Under the pieces are notes generated by a model, which saw only the letters and a list, made by a program, of their open reading frames with translations, was not told the origin of the DNA and searched no databases. Of a DNA stretch of 33,397 nt, positions 6,883-14,831 are shown piece by piece; the first letter of the stretch is position 1; every line of letters begins with the position of its first letter. The position numbers were made by a program, and so were the translations under genes. The stretch comes from Candidatus Eremiobacterota bacterium (lineage in GTDB: Bacteria > Vulcanimicrobiota > Vulcanimicrobiia > Vulcanimicrobiales > Vulcanimicrobiaceae): contig JAFAKB010000050.1 in NCBI GenBank assembly GCA_019235885.1, positions 1 to 33,397 of the forward strand. Direction: 5' to 3'.

Positions 6883-7994
6883 GTCGCGGCTCCGAGGCCG
6901 GCGAGGTACGCGCGGGTAATCGCGGGATCGAATTGGGAGCCCGCGGCGGCGCTGAGGCGGCGCGGTGCGTCGAGCGGGTCGAGCGCGTCGGCAGCGACGG
7001 CCAGCGCGAGGATCGCCGCGAGCGGGTCGGTCGGGCCGTCCTCGTACCAGGCCGCCGAAGCTTCCAGATACGGAGCGTCGGGGGCGTAGGCCGGCACCGA
7101 GCCGGCGATCGTGGCGGCGCGGCGGGCGTGGTCGGTGCGGCGCTCGCGCGCGAAGCGGGAGAGCGGGTCGAAGTCGTCGTGCGGGGCGTCTTCCGTAGCG
7201 CGGCCGAGCGCGAGCAGGCGCGCCAGGCGGGCGGCGCGGCCGCGGTCGAGGTCGAGGCGGGCGGCGAGGGCGTCGGCGAGGCCGGCGAGGCGCTCGCTGC
7301 GGCGGTCGTTGCGCGGCTCGCGGGCGTCGATGCGCGCGGCCAGGGCGGCTAGGGCGACGTCGGCGTCGACCGGCTCGAGGCGGACGTCGTCGACGGAGGC
7401 GTCCCAATTGTGCGCCGCGCCGACGAACTCGCGGAACGCGCGGACCAGCTCGACACGGAACTTGCGGCCGGCGTCGGCCAGGATCGCGAAGAGCGCTTCG
7501 GCGGGGTCGCGCGGCTCCGCGGGGTCTTCGACGGCCTCCAGGTAGGCGTGGACGATGCCCAGGGCGGCCGCGTCGGCGGGGATGCCGTCCCAGCGCAGGC
7601 GGTCGGGGACGCCGGTGCCGTCGTCGTGCTCGCGGTGCCAGCGGACGATGTCGGCGGCGTGGGGCGGCGCGCCGGGGATGGCGGCGACGATGCGCGCTCC
7701 CAGCAGCGGTGCGTCGGCGTAGGCGAGAAGGCGCGCGCGCTCGCCGGCGCCGGGCGGGAGCACGACGTCGAGCAGGCCGATTTCGGCTAGGGCGCCGGCG
7801 ACCCAGCTGGCGGCGACGGCGCCGTCGCCGGCGCCGCGGAAGCGGGCGAAGCGGGCTGCCGCGGCGGCGCGGCGGCGGCCGAAGCCCAGGCGGCGGCCGG
7901 CAAATGCGTCGCCGACCGCGCTGTACAACCCGAAAGCGCCGTCCGCCGGAGAATCAGTCAACAGGAACCGCCATCCTCGCCGGACGACGTTCAC
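6879..7994 (-). CDS. Degenerate tandem HD-GYP-like protein
   Basis: The 371-residue, Ala- and Arg-rich protein keeps the frame of an HD-GYP domain. LGARIVAAIPGAP is followed by IVRWHREHDDGTGVPDRLRW (family HHE..DG.GYP), then GIPADAAALGIVHAYLEAVED. The segment that should read LLHDIGK is ALAEIGL, so the metal-binding His-Asp is gone. The C-terminal half repeats the pattern in weaker form (LARLLALGRA, ASAAWYEDGPTDPLAAILALAVAADALD, then GSQFDPAITRAYL). Cyclic-di-GMP hydrolysis is therefore unlikely; a scaffold or signal-binding role is inferred. It is translationally coupled to the D12-like gene. Its proposed GTG start lies only 6 bases from the start of the divergent cysK-like gene, so the true start may be further in. 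Confidence 0.6.
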   Translation of the reverse strand: MNVVRRGWRFLLTDSPADGAFGLYSAVGDAFAGRRLGFGRRRAAAAARFARFRGAGDGAVAASWVAGALAEIGLLDVVLPPGAGERARLLAYADAPLLGARIVAAIPGAPPHAADIVRWHREHDDGTGVPDRLRWDGIPADAAALGIVHAYLEAVEDPAEPRDPAEALFAILADAGRKFRVELVRAFREFVGAAHNWDASVDDVRLEPVDADVALAALAARIDAREPRNDRRSERLAGLADALAARLDLDRGRAARLARLLALGRATEDAPHDDFDPLSRFARERRTDHARRAATIAGSVPAYAPDAPYLEASAAWYEDGPTDPLAAILALAVAADALDPLDAPRRLSAAAGSQFDPAITRAYLAGLGAAT

Positions 7995-8000
7995 CGCACC

Positions 8001-9023
8001 GTGCCGAAACCCTCACCCACCATCGCCGCCGGAACGCGCGACGGCTTCGGCGGCGCGATCGGGAACACGCCGCTCGTCGCGCTACCGAAGCTCTCGGCCG
8101 CGATCGGCCGGACGATCCTCGGCAAGGCGGAGTTTCTCAATCCCGGCGGGTCGGTGAAGGACCGCGCGGCGCGCGGGATCGTCGAGGACTTCGAGCGGCG
8201 CGGCCTGCTGGCACGCGGCGGGACCGTCGTCGAAGGGACGGCGGGGAACACCGGGATCGGGCTCGCGCTGATCGGGAACGCGCGCGGGTACCGCACGATC
8301 ATCGTGATGCCCGACGACCAGGCGCCGGAGAAGTACGCGTTGCTGCGCGCGTTCGGCGCGGAACTGCACGTCGTCGAGGCCGCGCCGTACACGAACCCGG
8401 CCAACTACTATCACGAAGCGCGGCGCATCGCCGAGGCGACGCCCGGCGCGGTGTGGGCGAACCAGTTCGAGAACACCGCGAACCGCGACGCGCACGAGGC
8501 GACGACGGGACCGGAGATCATCGCGCAGACCGGCGGCGAGCTCGACGCGTTCGTCACGGCGGCGGGGACGGGCGGGACGATCGCCGGCGTCGGGCGCGCG
8601 CTGAAAGCGCACGATCCGCGCATTCGCGTCGTGCTGGCCGATCCGTACGGGTCGGCGCTGTTCAGCTACGTGAAGACCGGCGCGCTCGCGACCGAAGGCG
8701 ACTCGAACGCCGAAGGGATCGGGATCAAGCGGATCGTCGCCAACTTCGAGGGCGCGCCGGTCGACGACGCACTCCGCGTCGACGACCGCACGATGGTGGA
8801 GACGGCGCACTGGCTGCTGCGCGAGGAAGGTTTCTTCGTCGGCGGCTCGGCGGGGCTGAACGTCGCGGCCGCGGCGCGCTACGCGCGCACGCTGCCCGCG
8901 GGGAGCAGCGTCGTGACCGTGCTGTGCGACGGCGGCGAGCGCTATCGGTCGCGAATCTACGACGACGGCTGGCTGCGCGAGAACGATCTCGTCCCGTCGG
9001 CGACGGGCCTTTCGTTCCTGTGA
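8001..9023 (+). CDS. cysK: Cysteine synthase A family PLP enzyme
   Basis: This O-acetylserine sulfhydrylase-type enzyme makes cysteine from O-acetylserine and sulfide. The 340-residue protein has IGNTPLV near the N-terminus, the PLP lysine Lys53 in NPGGSVKDRA, EGTAGNTGIGLALIG (substrate loop), the phosphate-binding GTGGTIAGVGR and the C-terminal GGSAGLNVAAA. A GSALFSYVKTGALATEGDSN insert and EGIGIKRIVANF segment are typical of one CysK subgroup. Cystathionine beta-synthase or another OASS paralog cannot be excluded. GTG 8001 places GNTPL at residue 21, as usual for the family. Its stop overlaps moaC by GTGA. It heads a row of eight coupled genes, and cysteine sulfur is also needed for molybdopterin. 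Confidence 0.9.
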   Translation: MPKPSPTIAAGTRDGFGGAIGNTPLVALPKLSAAIGRTILGKAEFLNPGGSVKDRAARGIVEDFERRGLLARGGTVVEGTAGNTGIGLALIGNARGYRTIIVMPDDQAPEKYALLRAFGAELHVVEAAPYTNPANYYHEARRIAEATPGAVWANQFENTANRDAHEATTGPEIIAQTGGELDAFVTAAGTGGTIAGVGRALKAHDPRIRVVLADPYGSALFSYVKTGALATEGDSNAEGIGIKRIVANFEGAPVDDALRVDDRTMVETAHWLLREEGFFVGGSAGLNVAAAARYARTLPAGSSVVTVLCDGGERYRSRIYDDGWLRENDLVPSATGLSFL

Positions 9024-9514
9024 GCGAGGAGAACGCGACGCCCAAGCTCTCGCATGTGCGCGAGGACGGTTCGCTCACAATGGTCGACGTCGCGGCGAAA
9101 GCGGCGACCGTGCGAACCGCGCGGGCCGAGGCGCGCGTTCGGATGAATGCGGCGGCGGCCGATGCGCTGCGCGGCGCGGCGCTCGCGAAGGGCGATGCGT
9201 TCGCGGCCGCGCAACTGGCGGGGATCATGGCGGCGAAGCGCACCGGCGAGCTCATCCCGCTCGCGCATCCGATCCCGCTCGGGGCAGTCGACGTTTCGTT
9301 CGGGTGGGACGACGCGAGCACGCTACGGATCGAGACGCGCGCGACCACCGTCGGGCAGACCGGCGTCGAGATGGAAGCGATGGTCGCCGCGAGCGTCGCG
9401 GCGCTGACGATCTATGACATGTGCAAGGCGGCCGACAAAGGGATCGTCGTCGAGCGCGTGCGGCTTTTGCACAAGACCGGCGGCAAGTCCGGCGACTGGA
9501 GCGCATCCGAATGA
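9020..9514 (+). CDS. moaC: Cyclic pyranopterin monophosphate synthase MoaC
   Basis: MoaC completes formation of cyclic pyranopterin monophosphate in molybdenum cofactor synthesis. The 164-residue protein has the family order: LSHVREDGSLTMVDVAAK at the start, KRTGELIPLAHPIPL, TGVEMEAMVAASVAALTIYDMCKA with the catalytic Asp and Lys, and a KTGGKSGDW ending. Length is normal. GTG 9020 overlaps the cysK stop, and the MoaC stop overlaps the ATG of the next gene, so translation is probably coupled. MoaA, the partner enzyme, is not in this window. Confidence 0.95.
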   Translation: MSEENATPKLSHVREDGSLTMVDVAAKAATVRTARAEARVRMNAAAADALRGAALAKGDAFAAAQLAGIMAAKRTGELIPLAHPIPLGAVDVSFGWDDASTLRIETRATTVGQTGVEMEAMVAASVAALTIYDMCKAADKGIVVERVRLLHKTGGKSGDWSASE

Positions 9515-10038
9515 GCCCGCACGCGGCCGAGACGATCTATCCCGTCGCGATCATCATCCTCTCCGACCGCGCGCATGCGGGCGAGCGGCCGGACGCGTGC
9601 ATCCCGGTCATCCGCGACGCCTTGCTCGGAAATCCGCTCGACGTCGACGACGAGCGCGTGCTGCCGGACGATCCGGCGGCGCTGCAAGCGGCGTTGATCG
9701 AGCTGTGCGAGGGCGGGACGCGGCTCGTGCTCACCTCAGGCGGGACGGGGCTGAGCGAGCGCGACCGCACGCCGCAGGCGACCGCGGCGGTGCTCGACTA
9801 CGAAGTTCCGGGGATCGCCGAAGCGATGCGCGCGGCGGGGATTCGCGCGACCCGCACGGCGATGCTCTCGCGCGCGGTCGCCGGCGTGCGGAACCGCTCG
9901 CTGATCGTCAACTTGCCCGGCTCGCCGAAGGCGGTGCGCGAGACGCTTGACGTCATCGTCGCGGCGCTTCCGCACGCGCTCGACCAGCTGGCAGGCCTCG
10001 TAACCGACGCGCATCCGGTCGGGTATCACGAAGGGTGA
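9511..10038 (+). CDS. mogA: MogA/MoaB-type molybdopterin adenylyltransferase
   Basis: MogA/MoaB proteins adenylate molybdopterin before metal insertion. The 175-residue protein shows VAIIILSDRAHAGERPDACI, the DDERVLPDD segment, the ligand-binding TSGGTGLSERDRTPQAT, PGIAEAMRAAG and the C-terminal NLPGSPKAVRETLDVI, all typical of the family. Whether it acts as MogA or MoaB cannot be told from sequence alone. It overlaps moaC by ATGA and folC by GTGA. Confidence 0.92.
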   Translation: MSPHAAETIYPVAIIILSDRAHAGERPDACIPVIRDALLGNPLDVDDERVLPDDPAALQAALIELCEGGTRLVLTSGGTGLSERDRTPQATAAVLDYEVPGIAEAMRAAGIRATRTAMLSRAVAGVRNRSLIVNLPGSPKAVRETLDVIVAALPHALDQLAGLVTDAHPVGYHEG

Positions 10039-11357
10039 CCTTCGAGTCGGCGCAGTCGCATCTGCTGGGGCTGATCAACGAGAACGCGTCGCGGCGGATG
10101 CCCAACCGCCTTGACCGCATGCACGCGTTCCTCGACGTGCTCGGCAACCCGCACGACCGCTATCCGACCCTGCACGTCGCGGGGACGAGCGGGAAAGGCT
10201 CGACCTCGACGATGCTGGCCGCGGTGCTGCAAGCAGCGGGGAAACGCACCGGCTTGCACACGAAGCCGCACCTCGCCAGCGTCACCGAGCGCGCGCGCGT
10301 CGACGGGATCACGATCCCCGAAGAAGCGTTCGGGGAGCTGGTCGGCGAGCTGCAAGAAGCGGCGGAGCGTGTTGCCTACGATCACGGCCGGCCGACGTAC
10401 TACGAGACGCTGCTCGCGCTCGCGTTCGTCTGGTTCGCGCGCAGCGCCGTCGACGTCGCGGTGATCGAAGCCGGCGTCGGCGGGACGCTCGACGGCACGA
10501 ACGTCCTGCATCCGTCCGTCTCGCTCATCACCAACGTCGCGCTCGACCACACCGAGATCCTCGGCGACACGGTGGAGGACATCGCGCGCGACAAAGCGGG
10601 GATCGCCAAAGCCGGCGTGCCGCTGGTGACCGGAACGCGCGATCCGAGCGCGCGCGCGATCATCGAGCGCGCGTGCGCCGAGGCCGGCGCGCCGTTCGTC
10701 GCGGTTTTCGACACGACGGCGATCGAGCCGCGGCGCGGCGAGCTGTACGGCCAGTCGTTCGCGGTGATCACGCCGGAGGACCGCTACGAGGTTTCGCTCC
10801 CGCTGCTCGGCGATTTTCAGCAGGAGAACGCGGCCGTCGCGATTCGCGCGCTCGAGCAGCTTCCGGCGTCGCTGCGCCCGGCGCGCGCGCACGTGGAGAG
10901 CGGTCTTTCGCGCACCGTCATCCCGGGACGGATGGAGTTCTTCCCTTCGCATCCCGGCGTCGTGTTCGACATCGCGCACAACCCCGACAAGGCGACGCGG
11001 TTGGCGCACGCGCTCGCGCAGACGTTTCCCGAGCGGCGCTTCACCTTCGTCATGGCGATCGGCGAGTCGAAGGACGCCGCCGAAGTGATTCGGCCGTTTC
11101 TGCCGCTGAACGGGTCGTTCGTGTTCACGACCTTCGAGGCGGCGGGGCGCACCGCGGCGCGGCCGCAGAAGCTGGCGTCGATCACCGAGGAGATGGGCGG
11201 CTGGAGCCGCGCCGTGACCGATCCGGTCGACGCGTTCGCGAGCGCGCGCCGGAACGCCGAGACCGACGGCATCGTGGTCGTCACCGGCTCGACCTTCGTC
11301 GTCGCCGAGCTGCGCGCGTGGTGGATGACGAACGTGCAGTCCAACTCGAATGTCTGA
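10035..11357 (+). CDS. folC: Folylpolyglutamate synthase / dihydrofolate synthase
   Basis: FolC adds glutamate to dihydropteroate and to folates. The 440-residue protein has an ATP-binding loop HVAGTSGKGSTSTMLAAVLQ, KPHLASVTERARVDG, EAGVGGTLDGTNVLHP, ITNVALDHTEILGDTVEDIA with KAGIAK, and the C-terminal domain with PGRMEFF and FDIAHNPDKATRLAHAL. These match the Mur-ligase-like FolC family in order and spacing. The GTG start at 10035 overlaps the mogA stop. Its 3' end overlaps folP by eight bases. The next three genes are also in folate synthesis, so the assignment is well supported by context. Confidence 0.95.
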   Translation: MTFESAQSHLLGLINENASRRMPNRLDRMHAFLDVLGNPHDRYPTLHVAGTSGKGSTSTMLAAVLQAAGKRTGLHTKPHLASVTERARVDGITIPEEAFGELVGELQEAAERVAYDHGRPTYYETLLALAFVWFARSAVDVAVIEAGVGGTLDGTNVLHPSVSLITNVALDHTEILGDTVEDIARDKAGIAKAGVPLVTGTRDPSARAIIERACAEAGAPFVAVFDTTAIEPRRGELYGQSFAVITPEDRYEVSLPLLGDFQQENAAVAIRALEQLPASLRPARAHVESGLSRTVIPGRMEFFPSHPGVVFDIAHNPDKATRLAHALAQTFPERRFTFVMAIGESKDAAEVIRPFLPLNGSFVFTTFEAAGRTAARPQKLASITEEMGGWSRAVTDPVDAFASARRNAETDGIVVVTGSTFVVAELRAWWMTNVQSNSNV

Positions 11358-12219
11358 GGCCGCCGTCGGCGCGCGGGGCGCGCTGCGGCTGCGCGGGCGC
11401 GTGCTGCCGTGGGGCGCGCGCACCTACGTGATGGGGATCGTGAACGTCTCGCCGGACTCGTTCTCGGGCGACGGCGATCCCGACGCGTCGGTGGCGGCGG
11501 CGCGCGCGATGGGGCAGCTCGCGAGCGGCGCCGACCTGGTCGACGTCGGCGCCGAGTCGACCCGTCCCGGCCATCGGCCGATCGACGCGGTGAGCGAGCG
11601 CGCGGGCCTGCTCCCCGCGATCGCCGCGATTCGCCGCGCGGCACCCGACGCGTTGATCTCGGTCGACACGTTCAAGCCCGGGGTCTTCGACGACGCGCAT
11701 GCCGCCGGCGGCGACTTGCTCAACTCGATTTGGGGTGCGTCGGACGAGTTGATCGAGGCATGCGTCCGCACCGGTTCGCCGATCGTCGTCATGCACAACA
11801 AAGCGGTCGCGGTCTACGAGCGCGACGTCGTCGACGAGATGCTGGCGTTTCTCGACGGCGCGGCGGCGCGTTGCGTGCGGGCGGGGATACCCGCCGAGCA
11901 CGTGATCCTCGATCCCGGGATCGGGTTCGGCAAGTTGCCGGAGCACAACATCGCGGTGCTGCGCTCGCTCGACCGCTTCGTCGCGCTCGGCTTTCCGACG
12001 CTGATCGGAACCTCACGCAAGTCGACGATCGGCAAGCTGACCGGGCGCGCCGTCGGTGCGCGCGAGCTCGGCACTGCGGCGACCGTCGCGCTGGCGATCG
12101 CGGCCGGAATCGACGCGGTGCGCGTCCACGACGTCGCCGAGCAGCGTGACGCCGTGCGCGTCGCGGACGCGATCGTGCGCGGCTGGCGGCCCGAGGGCTG
12201 GAGCGAACGGTTGCCGTGA
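11350..12219 (+). CDS. folP: Dihydropteroate synthase
   Basis: FolP joins 6-hydroxymethyl-dihydropterin diphosphate with p-aminobenzoate and is the sulfonamide target. The 289-residue protein carries both family signatures: MGIVNVSPDSFSGDGD and LVDVGAESTRPGHRPID. Further motifs are ISVDTFKPGVFDDA, the DPGIGFGKLPEHN loop and IGTSRKSTIGKLTG, followed by RVHDVAEQRDAVRVADAI. It starts inside the end of folC (eight-base overlap) and its stop overlaps folB by GTGA. Confidence 0.96.
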   Translation: MSEAAVGARGALRLRGRVLPWGARTYVMGIVNVSPDSFSGDGDPDASVAAARAMGQLASGADLVDVGAESTRPGHRPIDAVSERAGLLPAIAAIRRAAPDALISVDTFKPGVFDDAHAAGGDLLNSIWGASDELIEACVRTGSPIVVMHNKAVAVYERDVVDEMLAFLDGAAARCVRAGIPAEHVILDPGIGFGKLPEHNIAVLRSLDRFVALGFPTLIGTSRKSTIGKLTGRAVGARELGTAATVALAIAAGIDAVRVHDVAEQRDAVRVADAIVRGWRPEGWSERLP

Positions 12220-12572
12220 CGCCGTCCGACCGGCTCGAGGTGCGCGCAATCCGCGTCTGGGCGCACGTCGGAGCCGATCCCGGCGAACAGGACGTCCCGC
12301 AGCCGCTCGACATCGATCTTGCCGTGGAGCTCGACCTTTCCGGGCCGCGCGCGAACGACGATCTGAGCGGCGCGCTGAGCTATCGCACGCTGTACGAGCT
12401 CGTACGGGACGTCGTGCGGCGCGAGCGCGTCGCGACGCTCGAGCGGCTGGGCGACGTCGTCCTGGCGGTGCTGATGAACGATCCCCGGATCACCGGCGCG
12501 CGCATCGCGCTGGCCAAGCCGCGGCTGTTCGACGGCGCGACGCCGGTCGTCGTTCTGCACGCCGGGCGCTGA
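12216..12572 (+). CDS. folB: Dihydroneopterin aldolase
   Basis: FolB cleaves dihydroneopterin to 6-hydroxymethyl-dihydropterin. The 118-residue protein fits the family length and layout: an IRVWAHVGADPGEQDVPQPL opening with the conserved Glu, a DIDLAVELDL strand, LSYRTLYELVRDVV, a RERVATLERLGDVV helix and the C-terminal KPRLFDGATPVVV with the catalytic-type Lys. It sits between folP and folK, the usual neighbours. It starts at GTG 12216 in overlap with the folP stop, and its stop directly abuts the ATG of folK. Confidence 0.93.
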   Translation: MTPSDRLEVRAIRVWAHVGADPGEQDVPQPLDIDLAVELDLSGPRANDDLSGALSYRTLYELVRDVVRRERVATLERLGDVVLAVLMNDPRITGARIALAKPRLFDGATPVVVLHAGR

Positions 12573-13037
12573 ATGGCGCGCGCCGCGATCGGGATCGGTT
12601 CGAACGCCGGCGATCCCGTCGCGGTGGTGCGGCGCGCGTTCGAGCGGCTGGGCGAAGTCGGGACGGTCGTCGCGCGGTCGGCCTTGTACCGCACGGCGCC
12701 GTGGGGGGTCCGTGGGCAAGCGCCGTTCGTCAACGCGGCGGCGCTGGTCGAGACCGGGCTCGAGCCGCGCGCGCTGCTCGAAGCCCTGAAGCGGATCGAA
12801 GGCGAGGAGGGGCGGGTCACGACCTTCCGCTGGGGGCCGCGCGTCCTGGACCTCGACATCCTCGCCTATGACGGCGTGCGGCTCGACGAGCCGGAGCTCA
12901 CCCTGCCGCATCCGCGGCTGCACGAACGGGCGTTCGCGCTCGTCCCGCTCGCCGAGATCGACCCTTGCTACGCGGCCCTGCGCGACGCGCTTCCGCCCGG
13001 AGAGCGCGCGGGCGTCGTCGAACTGCGACCTCAATGA
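12573..13037 (+). CDS. folK: 6-hydroxymethyl-dihydropterin pyrophosphokinase
   Basis: FolK transfers diphosphate from ATP to 6-hydroxymethyl-dihydropterin and so feeds FolP. The 154-residue protein shows AIGIGSNAGDPVAVVRRAFE at the start, SALYRTAPWGVRGQAPFVNA, RIEGEEGR, then RWGPRVLDLDILAYDG with the metal-binding DxD, and LPHPRLHERAFALVPLAEI. These are the standard HPPK signatures. It overlaps the next gene by ATGA. Confidence 0.95.
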   Translation: MARAAIGIGSNAGDPVAVVRRAFERLGEVGTVVARSALYRTAPWGVRGQAPFVNAAALVETGLEPRALLEALKRIEGEEGRVTTFRWGPRVLDLDILAYDGVRLDEPELTLPHPRLHERAFALVPLAEIDPCYAALRDALPPGERAGVVELRPQ

Positions 13038-13684
13038 GAAGGTTTGCCGCCGCGGCGTTCGCTCTCGCGCTCGCCGCCGTCCCGGCCGCCGCGCGCGCCG
13101 ACCTCTTCTCCGCCGTCTCGTACGGCGTCCACGTGAGCACGATCGGCGACGGCATCACGCTGGAGAAGCCGCTGCTCTACGACTTCAGCGTGCGCGTGAA
13201 CACAGGCACGATGAGCGTCTCGCAGCAGCTCAGCTACGACAACAACCGCTATACCAGCACGAACCACTACTCGAACTTCGCGGTGATCGGCGACTACCGG
13301 CCGTCGGCGGGGCGGTATCGGATCAGCGCCGGGCTCGTCTTCGGCAGCGACCGGATCGACAACGTCTCGCGCGAGGAAGGCGCGCAGATTCGCGTCGGCA
13401 ACGGAATCTATCCGTCGAGCGGCACCGGTCAAGTGCTCGCGCGCGTGAGCTTCGACCGGCCGTCGATCTACGCCGGCGTCGGAACGGGGACCGGGATCAT
13501 CAAAGGGTTCGCGCTGGCGTTTGACGGCGGCGTGCTGGTCCGGAACGGGACGACAACGGTGAGCGCGAGCGGGCCGCTGGCGAGCAATCCGGCGTTTCAG
13601 AGCGATATGCGGCGGCTGCAGAGCGAGTTTCGGACGCATATCGTGGTGCCCGTGATTAGCGTCGGGTTGGTGTATCGGCCGTAG
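13034..13684 (+). CDS. Outer-membrane beta-barrel family protein, unknown role
   Basis: The 216-residue product has a clean signal peptide (MRRF, an Ala/Leu core, then AAARADLF). The mature part alternates polar and hydrophobic residues as in short barrel strands (YDFSVRVNTGTMSVSQQLSY, GRYRISAGLVFGSD, VLARVSFDRPSIYAGVGTGT) and ends in VVPVISVGLVYRP, close to a barrel C-terminus. The GFALAFDGGVLVRNGTTTVS and SNPAFQSDMRRLQSEF segments resemble uncharacterised outer-membrane proteins of Proteobacteria, from memory and not verified. It overlaps the folK stop by ATGA, so it is co-translated with folate genes although no functional link is evident. It is followed by the second large inverted-repeat element. 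Confidence 0.75.
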   Translation: MRRFAAAAFALALAAVPAAARADLFSAVSYGVHVSTIGDGITLEKPLLYDFSVRVNTGTMSVSQQLSYDNNRYTSTNHYSNFAVIGDYRPSAGRYRISAGLVFGSDRIDNVSREEGAQIRVGNGIYPSSGTGQVLARVSFDRPSIYAGVGTGTGIIKGFALAFDGGVLVRNGTTTVSASGPLASNPAFQSDMRRLQSEFRTHIVVPVISVGLVYRP

Positions 13685-13692
13685 CTTTTGTG

Positions 13693-13857
13693 ATCGTGGC
13701 AGCGGTGCGGGCGCGACGTTGCTGCGCGGGGCACGCTCTCCGCGCGCTTCCTGCGCGCGGAGAGCTACCGCTCCGTTCGCTCCCGGCCATCCTGGCCTCC
13801 GCGAACTCCGCGAGTACCCCGCGCAGCAACGTCGCGCCCGCACCGCTCGGCACGATG
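13693..13857. repeat. Large structured inverted-repeat element, copy 2
   Basis: A perfect 31-bp inverted repeat (13701-13731 with 13817-13847) encloses an 85-base centre, the same length as in copy 1. ATCGTG (13693-13698) pairs with CACGAT (13851-13856) outside it. Inside are a perfect 13-bp hairpin (13735-13747 with 13753-13765, loop TTCCT) and a second hairpin (GTTCGC 13775-13780 with GCGAAC 13801-13806, and GGCCA 13785-13789 with TGGCC 13793-13797). The centre is closely similar to copy 1, while the long stem differs in sequence but stays fully paired. TCGGCACGATG recurs at 13847-13857. The element lies between convergent genes, as does copy 1. Confidence 0.88.
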
Positions 13858-13865
13858 GTGCGTAC

Positions 13866-14831
13866 TTATCGCGCGCGGACTTGCTCGCAGAGATCGCGGG
13901 CCGCGGTGGGCCAGGTCGGATAGGTGAAGCTGAAGCCGCTCTGGGTCAACACAGCTGGGACGACGCGGCGGCTCTTTAGGATCAGCTCGGTTTCGGTTTG
14001 CATCAGGGCTGCGCCGATATTCAAGAGCGGGGCTGGTGAGGGCAGGCCGAACGGCGCGCCCCAGGCTAGGCGGAGGTCGGCCATGAAGAGCTCGTTGGGC
14101 AGCGGGGTCGGCGCGGCGACGTTGATGGCGCCGGCGAGTGACTCGTGCTCGATGATGTGGTCTAGGGCGCGGATGAAGTCGGCGCCGTGAATCCAGGAAA
14201 CGTACTGACGGCCGTCGCCCGCCGTTCCGCCGAGTCCTAGGCGCACAAGCCGCAGCAGAACGTCGAACGGGCCGCCGCGCAGCGGCGACATCACGATTGC
14301 GGCACGCAGCTTCACCGGGCGGACGTTCGGGACGTGTGCTTCGTCGAGCGCCGCTTCCCAGCGCTTCGCGACGTCGATGCTGAAACGCCAGGCGTCGGGC
14401 GCGTCCGGTTCGCTGCCGCCGATGATGCCGGTGCGCTCGTCGTTCGGGGCGTCGTAGCGGTGCGCGTAGATCGTTGCGGTGCTCATCTGGAGCCAGAGCT
14501 TCGGCGGCGCGGCGGCTTGCATCAGCGCTTCGCCGATGATGCGCGTCGACTCGATGCGCGAAGAGAGAATTGCTTCGCGATTGGCGGGAGTGTAGCGGCA
14601 GCTGACGCTGCAGCCTGCGAGGTTGAGAACGACGTCGGCGTTTTCCAGCTCGGCCGCCCAAGGACCGAGCGTTTTCGCGTCCCAGCGAACGACGCGCCAG
14701 GGTGCTTCGTGCGGGGTGCGGCTGAGGACGACGATCTCGTCGCCGGCGGCCTTGTGTGCGGTTGCGAACAGCGTGCCGAGGTGTCCGGTTCCTCCGGCGA
14801 GGACGAGCTTCACGGTGGAGCGATGCGGCAA
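13866..14831 (-). CDS. TIGR01777/YfcH-type NAD(P)-dependent epimerase-like protein
   Basis: This is an extended short-chain dehydrogenase with an N-terminal Rossmann motif (KLVLAGGTGHLGTLFA). Following segments are typical of the YfcH/TIGR01777 group: VVRWDAKTLGPWAAELENAD, VVLNLAGCSVSCRYTPANR, SRIESTRIIGEAL, a YVSWIHGADFIRALDHII segment and the C-terminal DUF1731-like ELILKSRRVVPAVLTQSGFSF. The substrate of this family is not established. The start is uncertain. TTG 14831 has an AGG about nine bases upstream, while GTG 14813 gives the canonical MKLVLAGGTG start without a ribosome site. It converges on copy 2 of the inverted-repeat element. Confidence 0.85.
   Translation of the reverse strand: MPHRSTVKLVLAGGTGHLGTLFATAHKAAGDEIVVLSRTPHEAPWRVVRWDAKTLGPWAAELENADVVLNLAGCSVSCRYTPANREAILSSRIESTRIIGEALMQAAAPPKLWLQMSTATIYAHRYDAPNDERTGIIGGSEPDAPDAWRFSIDVAKRWEAALDEAHVPNVRPVKLRAAIVMSPLRGGPFDVLLRLVRLGLGGTAGDGRQYVSWIHGADFIRALDHIIEHESLAGAINVAAPTPLPNELFMADLRLAWGAPFGLPSPAPLLNIGAALMQTETELILKSRRVVPAVLTQSGFSFTYPTWPTAARDLCEQVRAR

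Noticed and set aside
6883-7407. N-terminal extension of the D12-like protein
   Set aside because: The added residues are Arg/Pro low-complexity and are antisense-frame readings of the upstream gene; GTG 6882 with a GTGA overlap is the better start.
7997-8007. Minus-strand TCGGCACGGTG as a further copy of the 11-mer near the repeat elements
   Set aside because: One mismatch, lies at a coding start, and no inverted repeat surrounds it; probably chance.
12965-13033. Longer start for the beta-barrel protein
   Set aside because: It adds an Arg-rich stretch before a clean signal peptide; ATG 13034 overlaps the folK stop, as elsewhere in this unit.
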